This document shows positions 22,464 to 31,759 of a stretch of DNA of 64,000 nucleotides, piece after piece. The stretch covers positions 682,001 to 746,000 of the forward strand of contig JAHLMK010000017.1 of NCBI GenBank assembly GCA_019915135.1. Direction: 5' to 3'. Source of the DNA: Strobilurus pachycystidiatus. Its lineage: Eukaryota; Basidiomycota; Agaricomycetes; Agaricales; Physalacriaceae. Below the pieces are notes generated by a model that worked only from the letters and a program-made list of their open reading frames with translations, was not told where the DNA came from and made no database searches. The position numbers were made by a program, and so were the translations under genes. Position 1 is the first letter of the stretch. Every line of letters starts with the position of its first letter.

Positions 22464-22732
22464 TTCGAGCAGGAATACAGTATATATTCGTCAACACTAA
22501 TTCAATACAAATATGTAGTGCTGGAGCTGTGAGATTAGAGGTAGATAATGTCGCAACAGTAAAGTAGGCGAGCGAGGCCCGAAGGGCGATGGCTGAGGGA
22601 GAGTCGTAATCGTCTTCTTGTGACAAAAATGAGAGAGAGACTGTCTACACAAGTCAGTAGACATGGAAGGAAGTGCTTGAGCAGATGAAACCCTACCTGG
22701 CTGTAGAAGATGCAGGCAGACATCCAACCCAT
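22441..22732 (-). CDS. Possible small gene overlapping the integrase 3' end
   Basis: The model is complement(join(22441..22644,22697..22732)), giving 79 residues; a 52-nt intron (GTAGGG...GTGTAG) closes in phase 0. The sequence has a hydrophobic middle (SLAYFTVATLSTSNL, ALHICIELVLTNIY). It overlaps the integrase coding end by 23 bp on the opposite strand. More exons may lie upstream. Support is only the open, cleanly spliced frame. Confidence 0.3.
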
Positions 22733-23227
22733 CGCCCAGAAGATATTCGCTGCCCTATCTTAGGCATGCAAAGAAGGTGCTAGAGAGTGACGAAGTTGTC
22801 AGCAATAGCATCGAGTAGAAGAGGAGTGGAGTGACCTTTGCCCAGCCGCCTTTGCTGTAGCAATTGCTGTCGCCATTGCCGCTGACATCGTCAAGCTGCC
22901 AACCAATTCGCAAAGTCTCGTCGGAATATCGGCTCCGACTCCTTATCGGGCAGCTGCAGTGCCGGCATCACCCCGACATCTGCCGGTTTATGTGGTGGCC
23001 GATGTGACCATAATCGAGGAGTGGCGGACCATATAGCTGCAAACGTCGGACCTCATAGAGCAAAGGCGAGAACACACAGAACACGATGCACAAAGCACGT
23101 TTGACACATCAAGGTACACTGATCACGTCACGATCATATGCAGGCACAAACCACCGAACACGTCTGCACTCAAATCCACAAACCACGATACGAGATTCAC
23201 ATTACACAATGTATAGTACACATTTAA
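22733..23227. other. Intergenic; presumed right flank of the integrase cluster
   Basis: No supported gene. A minus-strand frame beginning MPALQLPDKESEPIFRRD near 22960 could be an upstream exon of the small gene at 22441-22732, but I could not join it. No inverted repeat with the left flank was found. Confidence 0.4.
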
Positions 23228-24495
23228 TTATTTAGTGTGAAAAATAAGTTTATACATCTCATTATGTGCGTCCTTGATATCCTGCCACTTGTACACCTTG
23301 TGGATGTACGTCTTTATCGGCCCCGCACCGCTCTCGCCCGTTATCTGCTCAACGAAGTCATTCTTGAAGCGCGTGATGAGGTCAGTCTGGTATTCAATGG
23401 TTCTTGACCGGAGCATGGAGCCTTGAATGCGGAGACGCTTGAATAGGATTGGCGATATGTCGACTGGGCCAGGCACGACGGAGCCTAGACGGTACATATT
23501 TAGAGTTCGACTGTGATGTGTACTCAGATGAAGCGTACCACTGAGAACGCCAAACATTGTCATTCGACCATCGCGCCCCAGAGACTGGAGGTTCTTCGCC
23601 CAATGTGTCTGGCCAACAAAGTCCAAGATAACATTGACACCTTTGCCCTCCGTAATCTTGTTGACCTCTTCAGCGAAGTCCTCCGTGCGATAATTGACCG
23701 CGTGCGTGGCGCCATTGGGTATGCGCAACAAGCAATCGAGCTTTTCTTTCGTTGAAGCAGTGGCGATGACGTTTTTACTACCGGGTTTCTTGAGTCAATG
23801 TCCGTCCAAGTAAAGTGACTAGACTTACGCTCCGATAACGCGTGCCATCTGGATAGCAGCCATGCCGACACCGGTGGCTGCAGCGTGGACGAGGACACTC
23901 TCGCCCTGTTTGAGTTCACCATAGAGGACGACACCTTGGTATGCTGAACGAACGATTAGTTGGTTGATGTTCTCGATGAGTAACGGTCAGCCTTACCCGT
24001 CAAGAAGACCTCGAGGATACTTGCAGCTTCCACCCACGATAGATGGGCAGGCTTTCGAATAAGATGCGTCTGCTCAACAGCAACATACTCGGCGTACGCA
24101 CCCTAACGTGGAAACGCGTGTCAGTTTGATTGGATGCACTCGGGACTAGGCGAGCTCTTACCCCCAGGGCGATACCCATGACCTCGTCGTCGATCTTCCA
24201 GTCATCAGACGTATTAAGCCCTTTCTCGACGACGTGTCCTGAGAACTCTACACCGAGGATTTCGGGCGCGTTTGGCGGGAGAGGGTAGTTGCCTTCGCGT
24301 TGCAAGATGTCCATCCGATTGAGGGCAAAGGCTTTGATCTGCAGTGGGATTAGAACGGCGCCGTATAGGATAACCCATACGAATCACCTTCACGAGGATT
24401 TGTCCATTCTGCGCAACAGGTCTGGGCGCCTCTCCCAGATAGAGGTTGTCAACGGGACCTTTGCCGTCTTTGACGAGGATGGCACGCATGGACAT
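23228..24495 (-). CDS. NAD(P)H quinone oxidoreductase, PIG3/TP53I3-like (MDR family)
   Basis: The model is complement(join(23228..23484,23539..23777,23829..23943,23997..24102,24162..24338,24388..24495)), giving 333 residues, the family's usual size; all six exons close in frame. It is a zinc-free medium-chain reductase/dehydrogenase. The GroES-like N-terminal part runs from MSMRAILVKDGKG through ALNRMDILQREGNYPLP and GVEFSGHVVEKG. The nucleotide-binding Rossmann segment is AAATGVGMAAIQMARVIGA followed by VIATASTKEKL. Then come DFVGQTHWAKNLQSLGRDGR and the C-terminal IQGSMLRSRTIEYQ typical of PIG3. The expected role is NADPH-dependent reduction of quinones in the cytosol. The ATG at 24495 is followed by a second in-frame ATG two codons later; either could be used. 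No oddities. Confidence 0.92.
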
Positions 24496-25177
24496 GGCAA
24501 GCTGAGTAGATGCTGGTGGATTTGAGGAAGGAGTAATGGTGGTGAGAACTGAAGAAGATAGATGACGTCCGAGTCTTAATTTATACTGAAGTAGTATTCT
24601 AGAGACGGGCTGACACGGGGGAATATAGATGAGCAGCCGATTATAACCACAAGTAAGTAAGAGCTGACCAAGGACAAAACGCGGAACAAGTTAGCGACGG
24701 AACAGTCGGATTCTGCGTCGTGCTTGACACGGTTCGCCCCAAAGCTGAAGCGCTGATGTCGGGTCCATATCCGTCGCGGTCAATGGCAAACTGTGAGGAT
24801 ACTGAACAGATACTGAATAATGGATAATGATACATGGTGAGCAGCATGACATCGCCAATGCCGGGGACATTGAAAAGGTCGAAAAATATCTTGATGAAAG
24901 CGGTTGATAGGCTGCTTACGCTGTGGCGCGGAGTAAGCGGATTGGGATCAATGTCGGGATGGCCGCCCGAAATCCGACCCGTACCCGCGGCGGGGTCTGG
25001 TTTACATACAACTAGTACTTATAATAGAGGCAAAATGATACGAAATACAAAATTCGTTCAATTTCTACTGATACTCAGTATTCAGTTTTATGGCACACCT
25101 CCTTGTGCGCGACGGACATTGGACCTTGACTGTGCTTCCAGTGTTCGCGCTGATGATCTGGAGAGCACTGCATAAAG
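24496..25177. other. Intergenic; promoter of the quinone oxidoreductase
   Basis: This is upstream sequence of the PIG3-like gene and 3' flank of the decayed MYND-type gene. No supported coding or RNA gene. Confidence 0.5.
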
Positions 25178-26151
25178 TCAGTTAGCATATAGATCCAGGG
25201 CATGCGCAGTTTCAGAGACTTGCATATCGAATGGTAAGGCACCTAAAACGGAGACGTAAGTAAGTCGGCCTGGTCGTTGGAGACGGATATCACGAACTTG
25301 AAGCATACTCTGAGGTTCTCTTTCTTGTCGCACGTTGGAAGCCCACAAACCTCCCAATTCTTCATAACCTTCCGCACGTGTTTCACTCCAGACTTGAATT
25401 CCTTGTCGGCAAGGATAGCGTAAGCGCGGCTCGCGAAGATGCCCAGATGCGCAGTTGGGTAGCGCACACTCCGGGCAAGCAGTATCGGGAGCAAGCGATC
25501 CTTGGTCTGGGCAGGGATACCGTCGCCTCTCTGATATAGACTGGACAGAGCGAAGCAAAGAGCTGGAGAATGTTGGCGGCTTCATTCTTATAGTCGGGTT
25601 CCATCGGTGATTGTCCGCGCTACATTGATGCGCTCCAGCGCGCGCTGACTGAGATCAGTCTCTCTGCTATGGTGGCGGGAAGACGTTTGCCAGGTGCGGC
25701 GCTGTCTTTAGCCGATCTCAGATAGTGGGTGAAGTAGGGTAAGTCCTGCAATGAGACAAGTATGGTATTATAAGCGTTGATAAGCCCGAGATCCTCGACG
25801 ATGTCACCGGGGAAGTTGTCCGGAGGGGGAGCTAGGCTTCGTTCAACTGTAGCAGGCAGGTAGAGCGCAGCAAAGCGAGAAAGAACAATAATCTGCTGCT
25901 TCTCTGGCGCATAATTTAAACGTTCATTCTAGGTCAACATGAGACTTTCAAGGCGGTCTGAACTTGAAAGGCAGGGTGAAGGGTAAGAGTCAGTGACTTA
26001 CAAGTTCACAGATGCGATTGAATTTTTCCAGCTCGTTCACTTCAGAGTGATATCCCGGTGTAGTCGCGGTTTTGAAGCCTGAAGGGTAAGCTAAAGATTG
26101 TTGGATGAAGCTATTCTCAAGTAAAGATACATAGGAGGATGGCGAAGTCAT
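25178..26151 (-). pseudogene. Decayed MYND zinc-finger-type gene
   Basis: From the ATG at 26151 (MTSPSSYVSL) the first exon (26151-26002) and a good intron lead to NERLNYAPEKQQIIVLSRFA and a long open exon. That exon then needs several frame changes to continue the same protein: one near 25640-25690 (into LSQRALERINVARTITDG), one after ~25605 (NILQLFASLCPVYIREAT) and one near 25520 (DRLLPILLARSVRYPTAH). The C-terminal part has the layout of agaricomycete MYND proteins, with VCGLPTCDKKENLRVC as the first Cys pair, but the remaining Cys/His ligands are not readable. No plausible introns explain all shifts, so I call it a pseudogene, with a mis-modelled gene as the alternative. The transposon inserted about 60 bp upstream of its start. 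Confidence 0.5.
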
Positions 26152-26201
26152 CGGCAGATGGTGGTGAGAGGTAAGCCATGATGTGGACGATTTTGATCGA
26201 G

Positions 26202-26210
26202 ATACAAAGA
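26202..26210. repeat. Target-site duplication, left copy (9 bp)
   Basis: ATACAAAGA directly abuts the left inverted repeat and is repeated exactly at 31706-31714. Confidence 0.9.
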
Positions 26211-26392
26211 TAGTCTCGTGATACCATCCGGCTCCATCCACCCTAAAAGGGAACCCGTCTGTAGCCGTCTGGGATCAATTGATGCAATTTAGAGGGCAGC
26301 TGCGTTCGGTCATTTCGGAGGTAACGTCACGTAACATCTTTGCCTTCCGCCATCATCGTCGTCGCTGTCGAGCGCGTTCCGCTCGTTCCTTC
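26211..26392. repeat. Left terminal inverted repeat (182 bp)
   Basis: It begins TAGTCTCGTGATACC and ends CGCTCGTTCCTTC. Compared base by base with the reverse complement of 31524-31705, no difference was seen; similarity stops abruptly on the inner side. Confidence 0.95.
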
Positions 26393-26460
26393 GCTTACAC
26401 CTTGCCATGTATGACACACAAACCTTCAATAAACATGTTTTGTGACCCAAATCTACCAGA

Positions 26461-29201
26461 ATGTCTCGATCAAGGCGCATCCTCCCTCTTGAGTACTGTG
26501 AAGCCATGCTCCCTCTCCTCCCCATTGAACAGAGCAACGAGGAGGCCCGGTTCAGCTCTCCGATGCGAGATGGAATGGATACATCGCCAATGACATCGCC
26601 CTCCGTCACCCGGACTGCAGCGAGGATGCTGCATGGTGCTGATCTGCCAGACGATGTCAGCGAGGACTTGGATTACGAGATGTCAGAGGCTGAAGAACAG
26701 GACACCCGGACGCGACGACCTCCTTCTGATGATACAGAGAAGGCCATCCAGGCGTTAGAACTCCTCAAAGACACCTTCCCCAATCACTTCACCTTCATCA
26801 CTCTTCTTCGTGTCATTCTTACATCGAACGATCCATCTATCCGCCAGTACTCGCGCCATCTCTTCAGTGATCCTTCGAATCTTGATATTCTGGAGGCCCT
26901 GGCACATGGGGTTCGCGAATCGCAGCCTGATATCTTCTCGCGTTGGGTTGTCAAAGAGGCGGGAGACATCTGCGCACAGGAGTTGGAGGATTTGACGGGA
27001 AATGCTAGTCGGGGACGATATCGACAGATCGCTGAGCGTTTACGTGTATCCCCCGAGCTTGTCACAATTCAGTGGGTTCGAGAGGCACGACTGATCTCGT
27101 TGAGAGAAGATTATGCGCGCTCTACAAAATCTTTACAATCTTTCCTCCGTAAGATCGTCGGTAAAGAGGCATATCAAGGTACAACAAGAAACCCTCAGGA
27201 TGTAAGTTATAGTGAAGCTCGTGATCTATACATCTGACCGAGTTATAGGCTATCACTATGTCAACTTCGATCCTTTTGAATGCCCGAAGCTGGCAGTCGA
27301 ATTATCAGCAGGTTATGAACGGGCTTGTTCTTTGGGAGAACCGCGTGCCCAAGCGTGTTATCCAGGCGCTCAATCAATATGGTGTCTGCTCATCGCATGC
27401 CTCTATCCTTCGGGCCTCAAAGGCCCTTTCGAAAGATATCACTCTCTGTGCCAGCAGAGCCGCTGTCCATCCATCGAAGGTCAAGCTATTGATCTATGAC
27501 AACTTCAACTGGAGAAAGGCCGCATACGAGGTTTCTGTCACTCATGGCACTGTATCCCACGACCAGGTCTCGGCGTTACTTGTCTGCATTGATATCAGCA
27601 AAGTTGACGCAACAGCGAGTCGTCTTGCATCAACGGTGCGCTTCGATGAGCGAGAGGGAACACGTCTCAAGATAAACGCCCGAAAAGCTCTTGCCGAAAT
27701 TCTTCCATCGGCGGGAGATCAACAGCAATTCGTCAAAAATGCTGCAATCCATATCGCAACAGTTCTCTCCGAGGAAGTGACCACATTCTCCAACTTCTCA
27801 CACTCAAACTTCGAGGATATACACGCCTTGATAGCTCGACGGACAGAGGAGTATTGTCTGGAGACATATGATCAGGAGCAGTCATCCACTCGCGGGAACA
27901 TGCTGGTTCTACATCACTTCTTCATCGACGTCCTTAAAATCCCCAAGGAGATCTTCGAAACCATCATGTTCTTTGTCCTCGGGGATCGTCTCACAACTGT
28001 GCGCGACCGAGCCGCTCAAGACCAACGCGCCCTGGATCGATCCCCATGGCGCTTTGACCGACTTCAAAGTCTGCGCACGTTGAGTGGGCTCATGCACGAA
28101 TGCATGAATATGATCAAAAACATTGGGAAGAATGCGTGGGGTGATGGATTGGCCGATGAACCATTGACACTCTTGAAGATACGCAGTCTTCCCGGCCTTG
28201 AGCACAGGAAGGCTCTCAATCTCAAGAAGCTTGACTATTATGGTTGGCTGAGGTTCCTCGATGCCATCGGACGCGCCCTGATCATTGCGGCCGCTGTGGC
28301 ATTGACCGACTCAGTCCAAAGCATCGACGATCTGACAGCAAAATCATTCAATCAGGAGTCTTTCGACAAACTCTGTCTCGAGATTGCAGAGAAGCTTGTA
28401 GTTGTATCCCCCGATGCACTAGAGGCTGATGGACTCAAACTCGCAGGCAATACAGTATCTGGAAACACTGTTCTTCTCATGCACGATCTCATGACCATGC
28501 GAGAAATGCGACATGCAATCAAGCACGGTCATCCGACGCGTATTCTATCAATGCTCAAGTACTGGGCTCCGATGTTTTATGCTGGTGGAGGCTATAACTA
28601 CGCGCATGAGACAATGGAGCTTCTCCACAACATCATACACGATTGGCCACAGGATTCAGCACAGGTGCTACTTGGCGGGATGCTCTGCAATGGTCGAGGT
28701 CGTCGAGACAGCTTCAAGGAGTGCGATTTACGGAACGAGCATTATAATGATCGTATCAAAGAGCATGTCCATGGCACCAACGCGACTCCAGAGGCGCTTC
28801 AAGGTCATGCTCCTGCTCTTGGTCATCTCTCCGACCTGACAGATAATCTTTTTGCTGATCTCGGTATCGAGGCCCAATATCAACGACACCAGGCCGTTCA
28901 ACAGCATCATGATGTTGCTATCATTGCAAAACACTTCATCTCCCATCAGTTATTCGACTTTTCCGTTGATCCTGTATCACGCCACAAGATGCTTGATCTC
29001 TATCGCACTGGCATACCTCGGCTATCTGGACCAAAAGGAGGACATGCGAAGCATCTTATTAGGCAACATCTTCGCCTGCGTCGACGCGGTCAAGAGAGTG
29101 GAGCTAGTCTTTCGGAGGATGATATTCGCGAGGCTGAGCAAGAGCTGGAAACATCTCATGATTGGACACGCTTGGAATTTACGACTGAGGATGACGTGTA
29201 G
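26461..29201 (+). CDS. DUF6589 domain protein, candidate transposase
   Basis: The model is join(26461..27201,27249..29201), giving 897 residues; the 47-nt intron is phase 0. The N-terminal ~60 residues are variable; an acidic region follows, then helical segments. The DUF6589 region covers roughly residues 320-850. It includes KLLIYDNFNWRKAAYE (Asp331), LGDRLTTVRDRAAQDQ (Asp493), GLMHECMNMIKNIGKNAWG (His530/Glu531), and LSMLKYWAPMFYAGGG then NYAHETMELLHNI near the end. Paired acidic residues on short hydrophobic strands (LLIYD, FFVLGD) suggest an RNase H-fold nuclease, which would fit a transposase. That is inference; DUF6589 has no assigned function that I know of. It is the only large open frame besides the helicase inside the TIRs. 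Confidence 0.85.
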
Positions 29202-29217
29202 TAGTGAATACTGTAAT

Positions 29218-31454
29218 CTAATTAAATTCGAGTAACGTCTCATGCGGTCCAAGTTTAGGTAAGACATTGGGACCGCGTCGCGTACGAGGGCGTTTGAGAG
29301 CCGTTGGCGCCGCGCGGGTTAGTGGTGCTCCGGCACGCTTCCGAGGCCTTGCAGATGTCTCATCTGTTGCTTTGGATTGAGAGGCAGAGCTTGCAGATGA
29401 GGATATAGAGCTTGTCGATGGAAGAGATGGGGGAGATGGAGGTTTGGGCAAAGCATGATCTGGAATTTCGGCTACGCATTGCGCAATGATGGGAAGAAGC
29501 CTTGGCGCTAGGCCATCGATGTGGATGATAGATGTGTGGGCCTCTAGATCCGCGGTGGTCTTGATAGATCTCGCATGAATTGCCAGCGTCTCTATATCAG
29601 ATCGCGAGACCAAGTCATGGGGACCGTAACCTGGCCATTCCTTCCGCCAATGCTGGCGCCATTCCGCGAGAACCCAATCCTCCAGCTTCTGTACAACGCC
29701 TGGCCGCAGTGCAGGTGGTATTCGAGTGGCAGACGCTTGCACCAAAGCAGCAGGATCAGTTTGAATCCACTGCAGTTGTTGCATTGGGCAAAGGGACGGG
29801 TTACAGACAGAGCAGCGTTGACACAGCTGTGTTTCCTGAGGACGTGGTGGATTCTCCATGAAACGATCGTAGATTGGAGTACGGCATTCACTAGTGGGTT
29901 GCACGAGCGTGAGAAGACCTTCGTCCTGGCCGGACTGGATCAAGGCACTAAGATCGCCATCTTTTGGTACCATGCTCTCCTCGACAACTAGATACCCAGT
30001 GCCCGTCCCTTCCTGCCCACGTATGAGACGCCCACGATGTTGATCCCACCCTGTCAAAGTCATACTGCGAACGGTATAGTTCACAACACGTTTGACACCA
30101 ATAAAATTCATTCCTGCTCCAACCTTCTCGGAAGCAAGCAAGAACAGAGCGTCGCTATTGCGAAAGTCGGCCAGTGCCAGATTCTCGTGTGTTTCCGTGA
30201 GTCCGGCATGTAAGAGCTCCACCAGTTTTACGGGTAAGTTTTCTTCGGCTAGGCGCCGTTGAAACCACCATAACATCTCCGTAAGTAGGTCAAGGTCGTT
30301 ACAGTAGACGATTGTCTTCTGGATGTCATCCAATCGTACACCGGGCGGGATCAGAAAGCCAATATCCTGGAAGCTAGATTTCGGAAATCGCATGTAGATG
30401 ATTACTGTCAAGAGCTCGGACCGATAGTTGCCCAGATTGATATGGTGTCCATCTGCACAAAAACCGGCATATGTCTGAAGCGATTCACGATGCGAAGAGG
30501 GAAGAGTGGCAGAGACACCAATAAAGGGAACGTCATTGCCAATGAGGCGTCGAAGTTCGGAAAGCCGTCCATATGCTGGCCGCCAATGACGGCTCTCACG
30601 AACCAGATGTGCCTCATCAATAAAGACGGCGCTGAGACGCGAACACCACTGGCGCGAGTGGAGAAGACGGGCAAAGGACGGTCCTTCAACCATCTCGGGA
30701 CATGCATAAATCACAAGCCTATCCTCAGAAGCCGCACGCTTGAGATCCTCAGAGGATTTCTGGTCAGCATATAGAAAGATCGCGGACACTCCGTTTCCGT
30801 GGTTTCTACATGGAGTTTAGCATACAGCGCAAAAGAAGACAGCAATATAGCTCACTTCTTCTCTGACTCGAGACCTAGGCTTCTAAAAGGCACGATTACA
30901 AGAGCAATGCCTGTCCCACGGGCCAACAAGTGCAGACTGAACAGCAGCGACTTTCCAGCTCCAGTCGGTGCATTCACATACACATCCCGCCCCCGTTCCA
31001 GTACAAGATTGGAGCATTCCACCTGAAAGGATCTCAGGCTGTCGCTCTGAGATTCCAGAAGACGTGTCTTGTGGGCCATTTTGTCCCACTGGTCAAATGT
31101 CATGGCGTCGAGGGACGGAAGTCGAATGGTATCGCCGAAAGCAAAAGCCTTTTGACGGTTGTGTCCCGACCCTATCAGCGCATAGGGCTTGTAGCCGGGC
31201 TGTCTTGGCGGTGGCGCGACGTATCCATTCCGCCATTGGCGAGGAGTGGGTGTTTGGGGACCACTAGTAGCCTGGGTCTGCGAGAGTGGTGTTCGGGGAG
31301 GTGTTGGGATGGTGGATTGACGGAGCCGATGGTTGAGAAGTTCAAGAACTCTGGATCTCGGGTGTGAAACGGGTGTAGGTGTTTCCGGGGTAGGCAAGGA
31401 TGCTTGGGGGAGGTGGGTAGATAGCGGAGTAGTTGGGGGCGTGTTTTCCTGCAT
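29218..31454 (-). CDS. RecQ-like superfamily 2 DNA helicase of the transposon
   Basis: The model is complement(join(29218..30805,30856..31454)), giving 728 residues; the 50-nt intron closes in frame. The N-terminal ~100 residues are Pro/Thr-rich and disordered. Helicase motifs follow in order: Walker A NAPTGAGKSLLFSL (I), ALVIVPFRSLG (Ia), AVFIDEAHLVRESRHWRP (II, with the Arg/Trp context of RecQ), FIGVSATLPSSH (III), KTIVYCNDLD (IV), ASEKVGAGMNFIGVKRVVNY (V) and QHRGRLIRGQEG (VI). ATP-driven DNA unwinding is expected. A Cys cluster (CQRCSVCNPSLCPM) follows as a possible zinc-binding knuckle, and the C-terminus is basic. It ends 16 bp from the DUF6589 stop on the opposite strand. It may prepare ends or repair gaps during transposition. 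Confidence 0.88.
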
Positions 31455-31523
31455 TTTACGCGAAGAAAGACAGTATTATCATGAAAATATAATGGATTTG
31501 GCGAGATAAGTAAGAAAAGAGTG

Positions 31524-31705
31524 GAAGGAACGAGCGGAACGCGCTCGACAGCGACGACGATGATGGCGGAAGGCAAAGATGTTACGTGACGTTACCTCCG
31601 AAATGACCGAACGCAGCTGCCCTCTAAATTGCATCAATTGATCCCAGACGGCTACAGACGGGTTCCCTTTTAGGGTGGATGGAGCCGGATGGTATCACGA
31701 GACTA
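31524..31705. repeat. Right terminal inverted repeat (182 bp)
   Basis: Reverse complement of 26211-26392 with no difference seen; the outer end reads CACGAGACTA. Confidence 0.95.
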
Positions 31706-31714
31706 ATACAAAGA
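31706..31714. repeat. Target-site duplication, right copy (9 bp)
   Basis: ATACAAAGA directly follows the right inverted repeat and matches 26202-26210. Confidence 0.9.
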
Positions 31715-31759
31715 TGGATAAATCTTATCTCCGCTTTTGGTATCAAGTACACATCGAGG

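Larger units (their letters stand above)
26211..31705. mobile_element. DNA transposon with 182-bp TIRs encoding DUF6589 protein and RecQ-like helicase
   Basis: This is a complete 5,495-bp element. Its ends are 182-bp terminal inverted repeats (26211-26392 and 31524-31705) in which I see no mismatch, flanked by the 9-bp duplication ATACAAAGA. It contains exactly two genes, convergent, with stop codons 16 bp apart; each start codon lies 68-69 bp inside its TIR, so both promoters are probably in the repeats. Long TIRs with a 9-bp duplication resemble Mutator-like elements, but neither product looks like a standard MULE transposase. The DUF6589 protein is the candidate transposase and the helicase an accessory. 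Identical ends and intact frames point to a very recent insertion. Confidence 0.93.

Noticed and set aside
13341..22990. Weak direct similarity ATCGGGCA...CGGC.TCACC near 13343 and 22946
   Set aside because: Too short and interrupted to call a direct repeat or target duplication without alignment statistics.
12485..23227. Terminal inverted repeats for the integrase cluster
   Set aside because: I compared both flanks by eye. Only 8-10 bp matches appear (for example GTGGTTTGTG near 13196 and its complement near 23145), which is within chance, so no ends are claimed.
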